Assembly (NCBI RefSeq): GCF_025917315.1
Contig: NZ_CP080627.1
Coordinates: 1,364,001-1,428,000, forward strand
Direction: 5' to 3'
Length of the DNA stretch: 64,000 nucleotides
Source of the DNA: Halomonas qaidamensis
Lineage (GTDB): Bacteria; Pseudomonadota; Gammaproteobacteria; Pseudomonadales; Halomonadaceae
The notes below the pieces were generated by a model that did no database searches, had not been told where the DNA came from, and saw only the letters and a list, made by a program, of their open reading frames with translations. Positions 8,500 through 17,088 of this stretch are shown here, one piece after another (the stretch's first letter is position 1; every line of letters starts with the position of its first letter). The translations under genes and the position numbers were made by a program.

Positions 8500-9699
8500 A
8501 TGCTGTCCTACTTAATTGATTTTTCTAATTTTATGCTTCGCTGGCTACACGTTATTGCCGCGATTGCCTGGATTGGTGAGTCTATCTACTTTGTCATGCT
8601 AGATAACGGCTTAAAATCCCCCAAAGATGAAAACTGCCGCAAAAAAGGCGTGTTTGGTGAGATGTGGGCCGTGCACGGTGGCGGCTTCTATCACAATCAG
8701 AAATATGCCACCAGCCCGGAAAAGCTGCCTGATGACCTCCACTGGTCTTTCTGGAAGGCTTATACCACTTGGTTATCTGGCTTCGCTTTATTCATTATTT
8801 TGTACATGTTTAATCCTGGCTTTTATTTGGTTAATCCCAATAGTAGTTGGGAGTGGGCTGCCAATATGACGGGCTGGCAGGCCAATGTTTTGGCGCTGAC
8901 CTTTTTGTTATTGGGTTGGGTGGTTTACAACGAAATGTGTAAGCGCATCAGCCCCAACATGGAGCGCGATGGCCTATTAAGTATTGGTGTTGCGATCATG
9001 ATGGTGGTGGTGGCGTACTTGAGTACTCAAATGTTCTCAGGTCGGGCCGCATTTCTATTGACCGGGGCTGTTATGGCAACGGCGATGTCAGCCAACGTGT
9101 TCTTTTGGATCATTCCTGGGCAGCGCCGCATTGTTAAAGCGATGAAAGCAGGCGAAACGCCAAATCCGTTAGACGGCAAACGTGGTAAGCAACGTTCGGT
9201 ACACAATACGTACTTTACGTTACCCGTTGTCTTATTAATGATCAGTAATCACTACTCTTTCGCCTACTCTCATGCCCATGCCTGGGTCATCATGGCGTTG
9301 CTGATTTTTGCGGGTGCATTAATTCGTCAGTACTTCGTGTTGATGCACGCTGGAAAAATACAGCCTGGCTATCCGGCAGCAGGTGTCCTCTTGATTATGG
9401 TGGCGTTTTGGATAGGGATGCCCGCTAATCAACAGACTAATGCTGGTTCAGAAAGCGTGCCGGACATTACCGACGTGCAAGCAGTCATTGAACAGCGCTG
9501 TGTTGCGTGCCATGCCCAGTCGCCAACGCAGCCCGGTTTTTCTGCACCTCCTGCTGGCTTTGCGTATGACAACCTTGACCAAATCGTTCGTCAAAAGGAG
9601 AGCATTCAGCAAGTGGTGGCCAGTGGTTACATGCCCCTTGGCAACATGACCAATATGACAGATGAAGAGCGCGCGTTGATTGGAGAGTGGTCTGAGTAA
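8500..9699 (+). CDS. puuD: Membrane urate hydroxylase with C-terminal cytochrome c domain
   Basis: A 399-residue protein. The N-terminal roughly 310 residues form a urate oxidase N-like membrane domain with about eight helices, beginning LRWLHVIAAIAWIGESIYF. The C-terminus is a c-type cytochrome with the heme motif C334-V-A-C337-H338 and a later methionine-rich segment (GYMPLGNMTNMT) that can supply the axial ligand. PuuD oxidises urate to 5-hydroxyisourate and passes electrons to the respiratory chain instead of O2, unlike soluble uricase. The ribosome site GAGGAAG fits the ATG at 8500. It follows uraH, the next enzyme, and there is no soluble uricase gene in the window. Confidence 0.94.
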   Translation: MLSYLIDFSNFMLRWLHVIAAIAWIGESIYFVMLDNGLKSPKDENCRKKGVFGEMWAVHGGGFYHNQKYATSPEKLPDDLHWSFWKAYTTWLSGFALFIILYMFNPGFYLVNPNSSWEWAANMTGWQANVLALTFLLLGWVVYNEMCKRISPNMERDGLLSIGVAIMMVVVAYLSTQMFSGRAAFLLTGAVMATAMSANVFFWIIPGQRRIVKAMKAGETPNPLDGKRGKQRSVHNTYFTLPVVLLMISNHYSFAYSHAHAWVIMALLIFAGALIRQYFVLMHAGKIQPGYPAAGVLLIMVAFWIGMPANQQTNAGSESVPDITDVQAVIEQRCVACHAQSPTQPGFSAPPAGFAYDNLDQIVRQKESIQQVVASGYMPLGNMTNMTDEERALIGEWSE

Positions 9700-9893
9700 C
9701 TAGCTCGCTCGTTGTTATGTCAGCAGCTAGCACTTCGAGCAGGAGTGATAGCTGCTGTCTCAACGGAGTTCCTCAACGAATGCGCAAGGTTACTTTGTAG
9801 CCGTAATGACAATCGGCCAATGGTAGGTTTGCGCAGGCGTTGGGGTTTTCACGTTATCTCAATAATGCCAATAACGAAGTGAGTTAACCCGCC

Positions 9894-10691
9894 ATGAGTA
9901 ATAAGGAAAAAAAGCATTTAATTCCCGCGCTTGAACGAGGGCTAACGATTTTAATGGAGCTCAATCGTCATCATCGTGAGATGAGTTTTGCCGAGATCGT
10001 TAAACGCGTTGGCTATCCCCAGTCGACGTCGTATCGGGCAGTACAGACCTTGGAGCATATGGGGTTTCTTCGTCATCACCCGGTAACTGGGTTGTATTCA
10101 CTGGGCGTTAACGTGCTAAAGCTGGGCTTTGAATATGTGGCCTCATTAGATGTTGTGCAGGTAGGTCATCCGGTTATTGAGTCGCTATGTGAGCAGACCG
10201 GCTGCTCAAGTCACATTGCCGTTCGGGATGGAAGGGATGCCGTTTACGTGGCCCGTGTGGGCGCCACTAACGCCACGATTCGTCGCGTTAGTGTAGGAAC
10301 ACGGATTCCGCTGCACTGTACTTCATTAGGGCGACTGCTTCTGACAGATCTCTCAAAAGAGGAATTTGAATCGCTCTATCCTGATGATCAACTGCTTAAT
10401 AAAGAACTCGGTGCACCCATCCGGCGTGATGTTCTGTGGGACTTAGTTCAGGAAGACCGTCAGCGTGGTTATGTCATTGCAGATTCTTACTATCACTTTG
10501 GTATTTCATCGATCGCCTACCCGCTCTATAACCATGATGGGGTAGTAGAGGGCGTCGTTAGTATTATGGTGCCTGTGCATGAATTTGCAGAGGATGAGCG
10601 AACCAAATTGCAAACGTTGGTGCAAGAGGCCGCGAGAACAATATCCGACATGCTAGGACACGACCAAGCCCTTGCGAAACGCGATGATTAA
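9894..10691 (+). CDS. IclR-family transcriptional regulator (AllR-like)
   Basis: A 265-residue regulator. The N-terminal winged helix-turn-helix covers about residues 11-72 (MSFAEIVKRVGYPQSTSYRA), followed by an IclR effector domain from about 85 with the usual SHIAVRDGRDAVYVARV and TSLGRLLL blocks. In E. coli the relative AllR represses gcl and the allantoin genes and is relieved by glyoxylate. A perfect IclR-type operator lies at 10914-10940, right before gcl, which makes autonomous control of the glyoxylate operon likely. The ribosome site before ATG 9894 is weak. The gene stands alone between puuD and the gcl promoter. Confidence 0.9.
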   Translation: MSNKEKKHLIPALERGLTILMELNRHHREMSFAEIVKRVGYPQSTSYRAVQTLEHMGFLRHHPVTGLYSLGVNVLKLGFEYVASLDVVQVGHPVIESLCEQTGCSSHIAVRDGRDAVYVARVGATNATIRRVSVGTRIPLHCTSLGRLLLTDLSKEEFESLYPDDQLLNKELGAPIRRDVLWDLVQEDRQRGYVIADSYYHFGISSIAYPLYNHDGVVEGVVSIMVPVHEFAEDERTKLQTLVQEAARTISDMLGHDQALAKRDD

Positions 10692-10913
10692 GTGTTGTAG
10701 GCGGCAATAGCACGCTGCGCGCAGGGGTTAAATCTACAAAATTTTTACCACTGTATGGACTGGATGCAAAAGCACCGGTCCGATTGGCATGCCTGTTTTT
10801 ACTAATACCGAGAGCGCTCCGTTAGCAACGCTTGTGTTTCCTTGTACGTGTTTATATTCAGCTTAATTCATATTAAATAATTGATTTTAAATAACTTTTA
10901 TTGCGTCTATTGA

Positions 10914-10940
10914 ATTTAATGGAAATATTTTCCATTAAAT
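10914..10940. promoter_or_regulatory. Perfect 27-bp IclR-type operator before gcl
   Basis: Arms ATTTAATGGAAA (10914-10925) and TTTCCATTAAAT (10929-10940) are exact reverse complements around TAT. The core TGGAAATATTTTCCA matches the IclR consensus as I recall it (TGGAAATNATTTCCA). It ends one base before the -35 element, so a bound regulator would meet RNA polymerase directly. The IclR-family gene at 9894 is the obvious partner. Confidence 0.75.
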
Positions 10941-10941
10941 A

Positions 10942-10970
10942 TTGACAGTGCATCGGATGGCGCATACTTT
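10942..10970 (+). promoter_or_regulatory. Sigma70-type promoter of the gcl operon
   Basis: TTGACA (10942-10947), a 17-base spacer and TACTTT (10965-10970). The -35 is a perfect match; the -10 is a moderate one. The start of transcription would fall near 10977, just before the GTATACAAA site at 10983. Confidence 0.6.
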
Positions 10971-10980
10971 GAATATTGTC

Positions 10981-11027
10981 TCGTATACAAAATTAAATAC
11001 AAAAATGAATACTAAATGTATTCAATC
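10981..11027. promoter_or_regulatory. TTGTATACAA-like sites around the gcl transcription start
   Basis: TCGTATACAAAA (10981-10992) and ATGTATTCAATC (11016-11027) resemble the uraD palindrome. They sit just downstream of the predicted -10, a good position for repression. Confidence 0.45.
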
Positions 11028-11044
11028 TTCGAGGAGAAGTTGTG

Positions 11045-12832
11045 ATGGCTAAAATGACAGCTGCAGAAGCCGCCATTCACGTCCTGAAAAAAGAAGGTGT
11101 TGATGTTGCCTTTGGTGTTCCAGGTGCTGCGATCAACCCTTTCTACGCTGCGATGCGTAAAGTGGGTGGGGTAGACCATGTGCTAGCACGCCACGTGGAA
11201 GGTGCCTCACACATGGCGGAAGGGTATACCCGTACAACCGCTGGCAACATTGGTGTATGCATCGGTACCTCTGGCCCCGCTGGCACGGATATGATTACGG
11301 GCCTGTATTCCGCCAGTGCTGATTCAATTCCGATTCTATGTATCACTGGCCAAGCACCGCGCGCCAAGATGCATAAAGAAGACTTCCAGGCCGTCGACAT
11401 TCAGACGATTGCTGGCCCGGTGACCAAATGGTCCGTCACCGTGATGGAGCCTGCTCAGGTGCCGCGTGCGTTCCAGAAAGCCTTCCAGATCATGCGCTCT
11501 AGCCGTCCTGGGCCGGTATTGATCGATCTTCCCATCGATGTACAGATGAGCGAAATCGAGTTCGACCCGGACACCTACGAATCACTTCCGGCTTATAAAC
11601 CCTCAGCATCTCGCGCCCAAATTGAAAAAGCACTGACGATGCTCAACGAAGCCGATAAGCCGCTGATCGTGGCTGGTGGTGGCATTATTAATGCCGATGC
11701 TGCCGAGCAATTAGTTGAATTTGCTGAGCTAACCGGCGTACCGGTGATCCCGACGCTGATGGGGTGGGGAACGATCCCGGATGACCACCCGTTAATGGCA
11801 GGCATGGTAGGGCTGCAAACGTCGCACCGATACGGCAATGCGACCATGTTGGCCTCTGACTTTGTCATGGGGATTGGTAATCGGTGGGCTAACCGACACA
11901 CTGGCAATGTTGAAACGTATACAAAAGATAGAAAGTTTGTTCACGTTGATATCGAGCCTACGCAAATAGGCCGTATTTTTGGGCCTGACTACGGCATCGT
12001 TTCTGACGCGAAGCTCGCCTTAGATCTGTTTATCGACGTTGCTCGTGAAATGAAGGCCAGCGGCCAGCTTAAAAACCGTAGTGCATGGGCCCAAGAGTGT
12101 CAGGAGCGTAAGCGCACGCTACTGCGCAAAACGCACTTCGATAATGTGCCGGTGAAACCCCAGCGTGTTTACGAAGAGATGAACAAGGTGTTTGGTAAAA
12201 ATGCGCGCTATATCAGCACCATCGGTTTGTCTCAGATTGCCGGCGCTCAGTTCCTACACGTGTACAAGCCTCGGCACTGGATTAACTGTGGCCAAGCTGG
12301 GCCGCTAGGCTGGACAGTGCCTGCGGCACTGGGTGTTTGCCGTGCGGACCCTGAGGCCGAAGTGGTCGCGCTGTCTGGCGATTACGACTTCCAGTTTATG
12401 GTGGAGGAGCTAGCGGTTGGCGCACAGTTTAACTTGCCGTATATCCACGTGCTGGTGAACAACTCCTACCTCGGTTTGATTCGTCAGGCCCAGCGTGGCT
12501 TCGACATGGATTACTGTGTCCAGCTCTCGTTCAAGAACATTAACTACACCGACGAAGAAGCGGCGCTTGCTGAGTACGGCGTAGACCACGTGTCGGTTGC
12601 TGAAGGCCTTGGCTGTAAAGCGCTGCGTGTCACTACACCCGATGAGATTGCACCTGCGTTAGAGAAAGCGCGTGAGCTAATGCGCCAATACCGTGTGCCG
12701 GTGGTGGTGGAAATTATTCTAGAGCGCGTTACCAATATCTCGATGGGTACTGACCTTGATGGGGTTAATGAGTTCGAAGCGTTAGCTGAAAACCTTACCG
12801 ATGCACCGAGCTCTATTGCCAGCCTGACGTAA
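11045..12832 (+). CDS. gcl: Glyoxylate carboligase (tartronate-semialdehyde synthase)
   Basis: 595 residues from the ATG at 11045, which has GAGGAG 8 bases upstream; a GTG three bases earlier is in frame but less well placed. A thiamine-diphosphate enzyme that condenses two glyoxylate molecules to tartronate semialdehyde and CO2. The N-terminal pyrimidine-binding domain begins [20 protein letters not shown]. As in known Gcl, the usual catalytic glutamate position of ThDP enzymes appears to be replaced ([11 protein letters not shown]). The C-terminal ThDP motif is [13 protein letters not shown]...LVNN. It is the first gene of gcl-hyi-glxR-glycerate kinase, which routes glyoxylate from purine breakdown to glycerate. 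Confidence 0.96.
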   Translation: MAKMTAAEAAIHVLKKEGVDVAFGVPGAAINPFYAAMRKVGGVDHVLARHVEGASHMAEGYTRTTAGNIGVCIGTSGPAGTDMITGLYSASADSIPILCITGQAPRAKMHKEDFQAVDIQTIAGPVTKWSVTVMEPAQVPRAFQKAFQIMRSSRPGPVLIDLPIDVQMSEIEFDPDTYESLPAYKPSASRAQIEKALTMLNEADKPLIVAGGGIINADAAEQLVEFAELTGVPVIPTLMGWGTIPDDHPLMAGMVGLQTSHRYGNATMLASDFVMGIGNRWANRHTGNVETYTKDRKFVHVDIEPTQIGRIFGPDYGIVSDAKLALDLFIDVAREMKASGQLKNRSAWAQECQERKRTLLRKTHFDNVPVKPQRVYEEMNKVFGKNARYISTIGLSQIAGAQFLHVYKPRHWINCGQAGPLGWTVPAALGVCRADPEAEVVALSGDYDFQFMVEELAVGAQFNLPYIHVLVNNSYLGLIRQAQRGFDMDYCVQLSFKNINYTDEEAALAEYGVDHVSVAEGLGCKALRVTTPDEIAPALEKARELMRQYRVPVVVEIILERVTNISMGTDLDGVNEFEALAENLTDAPSSIASLT

Positions 12833-12900
12833 CGCACCAAGGTGCTTCCAGGCAAGTCGCTGAAGTCGTTATTAAGACGCTAAAACGTTAGGAGACCACT

Positions 12901-13677
12901 ATGGCTAAGTTTGCCGCGAATCTCAGTATGCTGTTCACTGAAGTCGATTTTCTTGATCGCTTTGAGGCCGCCGCAAAGGCGGGTTTTAAAGGGGTTGAGT
13001 ACCTTTTTCCCTATGACTATGCGGCAGCTGACATCAAGCAGCGCTTGGATGCGAATGGCCTAACCCAAGTGCTGCACAACTTGCCGGCGGGGGATTGGGG
13101 AGCAGGCGAGCGAGGCATTGCTTGTCATCCCGACCGGGTAGAAGAGTTTCGCGCCGGTGTGGATAAAGCGATCGACTATGCCACTACGCTTGAGTGCAAG
13201 CAGGTGAACTGCCTTGCGGGTATTCAGCCTGAGGGCGTTAGTAATGCTGAAGCTCACCGTACCTTGGTCGAAAACCTTCGCTACGCTGCCGAAAAACTCA
13301 AAGCAGCCGGCATTTTGCTGCTTGCAGAACCTATCAACACCCGTGACATCCCAGGCTTTTTCCTTAATCGCACCGAACAGGCGTTGGCACTTTTTGACGA
13401 AGTCGGCAGCGATAACTTAAAGCTGCAGTATGACATCTACCACATGCAAATCATGGAGGGTGATCTTGCGCCCACTATTGAAAAGCATTTTGCACGTATC
13501 GCTCACGTGCAGTTGGCGGACAACCCGGGACGCCATGAGCCAGGAACGGGTGAGATCAATTATCCCTTCTTATTTAGCCACCTACAGCAGCTTGGCTATG
13601 ACGGCTGGATCGGCTGCGAGTACAAGCCCAAGACCACGACGGTAGAAGGTTTGGGTTGGTTAGATAAGACGCGTTAA
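12901..13677 (+). CDS. hyi: Hydroxypyruvate isomerase
   Basis: A 258-residue TIM-barrel protein of the xylose-isomerase-like/Hyi family, interconverting hydroxypyruvate and tartronate semialdehyde. Family blocks are FAANLSMLFTEVDFLDRF at the N-terminus, LLAEPINTRDIPGFFL in the middle (metal-binding Glu) and YDIYHMQIMEGDL, with a closing IGCEYKP Glu. Length is standard. A TAGGAG site precedes ATG 12901. It lies 68 bases after gcl and is followed by the reductase, the order seen in many gcl operons. Confidence 0.94.
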   Translation: MAKFAANLSMLFTEVDFLDRFEAAAKAGFKGVEYLFPYDYAAADIKQRLDANGLTQVLHNLPAGDWGAGERGIACHPDRVEEFRAGVDKAIDYATTLECKQVNCLAGIQPEGVSNAEAHRTLVENLRYAAEKLKAAGILLLAEPINTRDIPGFFLNRTEQALALFDEVGSDNLKLQYDIYHMQIMEGDLAPTIEKHFARIAHVQLADNPGRHEPGTGEINYPFLFSHLQQLGYDGWIGCEYKPKTTTVEGLGWLDKTR

Positions 13678-13786
13678 CCCTGTGTGACTTAAAGCAGGCA
13701 AGTGAGTAGATAGTCGATAATTCAAGAAATCTAAATCATTTGAAAACAATAGATTGGTTTCTGAAAGACGCGAATGGAGAACAATT

Positions 13787-14671
13787 ATGAGTAACATCGG
13801 TTTTATTGGTCTAGGCATTATGGGTCGTCCTATGGCGGGCCACCTGCTCGACGCTGGCCACTCGTTGGTGACCGTTAAACGCGGCACCTTGGATGCTGCG
13901 CTTGCCGAAAAAGGCATGAGTGAAGTCGCTTCACCCAAAGCGGTGGCTGAAGCGTCTGACGTCATTATCACCATGGTGCCCGACACGCCCGATGTCGAAA
14001 GCGTGTTATTTGGTGAGGAAGGCGTGATTGAAGGCCTGAAGCCCGGCACGCTGGTGATCGATATGAGCTCCATTGCCCCGATGCAGACTCAGGCATTTGC
14101 CAAGCGGATTACCGAGGCAGGCGGGGAGTTTGTCGATGCGCCGGTTTCTGGTGGTGAAGGTGGCGCGATTAACGCCGCGCTTACCATCATGGTGGGTGCA
14201 ACAACCGAAGGGTTTGAGCGAGCCAAGCCATACCTGGACGTTGTTGGGAAGACGATTACCCACATTGGCGGCCACGGTGCAGGTCAGACGTGCAAAGTGG
14301 CTAACCAGATTGTGGTAGCACTGACCATTGAAGCAGTGGCAGAAGGGTTGCTGTTTGCCTCTAAAGCAGGTGCTGATGTCGCTAAAGTGCGTGAATCATT
14401 AATGGGCGGTTTAGCTCAATCGAAAATTCTCGATGTTCATGGCGAGCGCATGATCAAACGCACCTTTGAGCCTGGGTTCCGCGTTCGTCTGCACCAGAAA
14501 GATCTCAACTTGGCGTTAGAAGGTGCCAGGACGTTAAATCTGTCATTGCCAGGCACCGCCAATGCACAGCAGTTGTTCCAAGCGTGTGCCGCCAATGGGG
14601 GCGAAGACTGGGATCACGCAGGTATTGTGCGCGCTTTAGAGAAGCTGGCAGACCATGAGGTTGGCCAATAA
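13787..14671 (+). CDS. glxR: 2-hydroxy-3-oxopropionate (tartronate semialdehyde) reductase
   Basis: 294 residues from ATG 13787, chosen because GGAGA lies 6 bases upstream and the Rossmann motif GFIGLGIMGRPMAGHL then starts at residue 4. A beta-hydroxyacid dehydrogenase that reduces tartronate semialdehyde to D-glycerate with NAD(P)H. The substrate-binding DAPVSGGEGGA and the catalytic lysine region GGHGAGQTCKVANQI are intact. Third gene of the glyoxylate salvage operon. GlxR and GarR cannot be separated from sequence alone; the gcl context favours GlxR. Confidence 0.94.
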   Translation: MSNIGFIGLGIMGRPMAGHLLDAGHSLVTVKRGTLDAALAEKGMSEVASPKAVAEASDVIITMVPDTPDVESVLFGEEGVIEGLKPGTLVIDMSSIAPMQTQAFAKRITEAGGEFVDAPVSGGEGGAINAALTIMVGATTEGFERAKPYLDVVGKTITHIGGHGAGQTCKVANQIVVALTIEAVAEGLLFASKAGADVAKVRESLMGGLAQSKILDVHGERMIKRTFEPGFRVRLHQKDLNLALEGARTLNLSLPGTANAQQLFQACAANGGEDWDHAGIVRALEKLADHEVGQ

Positions 14672-14786
14672 CGCGCTTTTGTCAGGCAGGCCAGCGTCTG
14701 TTGGCCTGCCATTAAGTTCTTTGTTTGCGTTCTTTTCTAAGCTCCTTTCTGAGCCCTTCTCCTGTCCCTGCCCGAGGAGTCTTTTG

Positions 14787-16109
14787 ATGAATTCCCATGT
14801 TCGCTTGGCGCCTTTTACCAGTGAAGAGGCAACCCGCCAGTGGCTGAATCAACTGGCCGAAACGGCCATTGCTGCCGTGCATCCCGATAGCTTATTAACT
14901 GCCCAGTTGCCTGAAAAACCGCCAGGACGAACTGTCGTCGTGGGCGCGGGTAAGGCTGCTGCCGCCATGGCGAGCGCATTAGAGTTGGCGTGGGAAAAAC
15001 GCGCTCGTGAGTCAGGCGAAGAGGTCGACTTAACAGGCGTAGTAGTGACCCGTTATCAGCATGGGGCAACTTGTCGCTATATCGATGTACTGGAAGCCTC
15101 TCATCCAATGCCTGATACGCTGGGGGAACAAGCCGCTAAGCGCATGCTTGATGAAGTGAAAGACCTGGGTGAAGACGATCAAGTGATCGCACTTATCTCA
15201 GGCGGCGGCTCTGCGTTAATGACCCTGCCGGCGGACGGCATTTCATTAGAAGACAAGCAGGCTCTTAATAAGGCGCTGCTTCGGTGTGGTGCACCGATCC
15301 GTGAAATCAACACCGTAAGGCGCCACTTATCGGCGATTAAAGGCGGGCGGTTAGCCACTGCTGCGCACCCCGCGCAAGTGGTGACGTTACTTATTTCAGA
15401 TGTTCCTGGTGACGTGCCTTCATTAATTGCCTCAGGCCCGACACTGCCGGATAACACAACGTCGTTAGATGCGTTGGCAATATTAAACCGCCATGAGCTT
15501 GAGGTGCCTGAGCACGTGAAACGCCATTTAATGGCCGATCATCGTGCGCCTCAGACCTGGAACCAAGGATTTGCACGGGATAAATCGACTATCCTAGCCC
15601 GTGCGCGGGACGCACTGAAGGCCGCCCAACTCAGTGCCGAAGAGAGTGGTTTAGAGGTAAGAGTGTTAGGTGATGACCTTGAAGGGGAAGCAAGAGATTT
15701 AGGCATTGCCCAAGGGCGTATGGCGTGCAAGTTGCAGGCTGAAATAACTCGTCCGCTGCTGGTACTGTCAGGTGGCGAAACTAGCGTTACCGTGCGTGGT
15801 AATGGTCGAGGAGGGCGTAATGTTGAGTACCTGCTGGGGCTTTTTGATACGCTAAAAGGATGTGATGGTATTTATGCGATTGCTATTGATACCGATGGAA
15901 TTGATGGCTCTGAAGATAATGCTGGCGCGTTAATTGGGCCTGAATGCTGGCAGCGGGCTAAGGCATTAACGCTTTCTGCCCAGGATTACCTTGACCGTAA
16001 TGATGCGTACAGTTTCTTTGAAGCTTTAGATGACCTCGTGGTAACGGGGCCAACCCGAACCAATGTTAACGATTTCCGAGCGATTCTTATTCTACCCAAC
16101 CCGTCGTAA
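14787..16109 (+). CDS. Glycerate 2-kinase, MOFRL family (TtuD-like)
   Basis: 440 residues from the ATG at 14787 with GAGGAGT upstream; the frame is open further up to 14655 but that would overlap glxR. Features are VVVGAGKAAAAMASALE near the N-terminus, the LISGGGSALMTLP loop, ISDVPGDVPSLIASGP and the C-terminal MOFRL region with LSGGETSVTVRGNGRGGRN. The family (DUF4147 plus MOFRL) is often annotated hydroxypyruvate reductase TtuD, but characterised members are glycerate 2-kinases. Here it would make 2-phosphoglycerate from the product of the upstream reductase, completing the route into glycolysis. Confidence 0.9.
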   Translation: MNSHVRLAPFTSEEATRQWLNQLAETAIAAVHPDSLLTAQLPEKPPGRTVVVGAGKAAAAMASALELAWEKRARESGEEVDLTGVVVTRYQHGATCRYIDVLEASHPMPDTLGEQAAKRMLDEVKDLGEDDQVIALISGGGSALMTLPADGISLEDKQALNKALLRCGAPIREINTVRRHLSAIKGGRLATAAHPAQVVTLLISDVPGDVPSLIASGPTLPDNTTSLDALAILNRHELEVPEHVKRHLMADHRAPQTWNQGFARDKSTILARARDALKAAQLSAEESGLEVRVLGDDLEGEARDLGIAQGRMACKLQAEITRPLLVLSGGETSVTVRGNGRGGRNVEYLLGLFDTLKGCDGIYAIAIDTDGIDGSEDNAGALIGPECWQRAKALTLSAQDYLDRNDAYSFFEALDDLVVTGPTRTNVNDFRAILILPNPS

Positions 16110-16232
16110 GACTGACGTTGTACCCGCTTAACTATCCAATTACCCGTTAAGGCATTGTTTTGCGTGGTTCTGAGTGGTTGTCCGAGGGGTAAACATGATA
16201 AGTTTCGTCGAGGTTCATTAGAGAGTTAGGCC

Positions 16233-16964
16233 ATGACCCTCGGCTGGCACAAGAAAGGTTTTACCAAAACGAAAGAAGGTCGCGTTAGCGATCAAGATAT
16301 TGTTGAACACATCCGGTCTGCGGTACTGATGCAGCGACTGGCACCAAATACAAAACTGCCTGAAGTCACCATAGGCGATGTATTTGGCGTCAGCCGTTCA
16401 GTGGTGCGTAAAGCGTTAACACGGCTTGATGCTGAACATGTTATCGACCAACGACCGAATCAGGTTGCCCGCGTCAGAGCGCCTTCGATTGACGAAACGC
16501 GAGAGACGTTTTCCGCGCGTAGGTTAGTGGAAGGTGAAATTGTCTCACTGTTGGCGGGTAAGCTGGATGTTGCGACTTACAAGGCATTAGAGAAGCAGGT
16601 CGCACTTGAAAAGCAGGCGTTTGAAAACAGTGACGAACCGTCACGCATTGAGCATTCCCTCAATATTCACCACCTCCTTGCGCAGCATGCCCCTAATCGT
16701 ATCTTGGGTGCGATGCTGACCGATCTCGTCTTGCGCACGTCAATTGTTATCGCTCTCTATAAGCGTCCGGGACTGTCTTCTTGCTACTTGGAAGGAGATC
16801 ATGCGAACTTGCTTGGGCACTTGGCGAGTGGTGATGCTGAGGCGGCTAAGCAGGCGATATACACTCACCTTAATAGCCTAGAGTCTTTGCTGGTGCTGTC
16901 GTCTAAAGAGCCAGAAAACGACGATTTGATGACTATTCTAGGCGGTAAATCTGTTAGGGCGTGA
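16233..16964 (+). CDS. GntR-family regulator, FCD subgroup
   Basis: A 243-residue regulator. The GntR winged helix covers about residues 22-88 (DVFGVSRSVVRKALTRLD). The alpha-helical FCD effector domain follows, with likely metal-binding His residues in NIHHLLAQ, GDHANLL and the YTHLNSL helix. FCD regulators commonly respond to small organic acids. Its position after the glyoxylate genes and the repeated TTGTATACAA-like sites at purine promoters make it a candidate regulator of the cluster; this is inference. The 123-base gap upstream shows no copy of that motif. The ribosome site is weak. Confidence 0.88.
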   Translation: MTLGWHKKGFTKTKEGRVSDQDIVEHIRSAVLMQRLAPNTKLPEVTIGDVFGVSRSVVRKALTRLDAEHVIDQRPNQVARVRAPSIDETRETFSARRLVEGEIVSLLAGKLDVATYKALEKQVALEKQAFENSDEPSRIEHSLNIHHLLAQHAPNRILGAMLTDLVLRTSIVIALYKRPGLSSCYLEGDHANLLGHLASGDAEAAKQAIYTHLNSLESLLVLSSKEPENDDLMTILGGKSVRA

Positions 16965-17040
16965 TTCGCTAACCCTAGGCTTTCGGTAACCCTGGGTTTT
17001 CGCGAATAAAATAGATTTCAATCCTCCAAACTGATGTCTC

Positions 17041-17069
17041 AAAAAAGCGGCGCCCATTGGGCGCCGCTT
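17041..17069 (-). terminator. Terminator after aceF
   Basis: The stem AAGCGGCGCCCA/TGGGCGCCGCTT (17045-17069) is almost uninterrupted. On the minus strand it is followed by six T residues (A-run 17041-17046), 20 bases after the aceF stop. Confidence 0.85.
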
Positions 17070-17088
17070 GTAGCTTACTTAGAGACGA

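Larger units (their letters stand above)
10692..11044 (+). other. Noncoding region carrying the gcl promoter
   Basis: About 350 bases without a gene between the IclR regulator and gcl. The first 170 bases show no clear element. From 10860 it becomes AT-rich and carries the IclR-type palindrome, a sigma70-like promoter and two TTGTATACAA-like sites, then GAGGAG before the gcl ATG. Confidence 0.7.
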
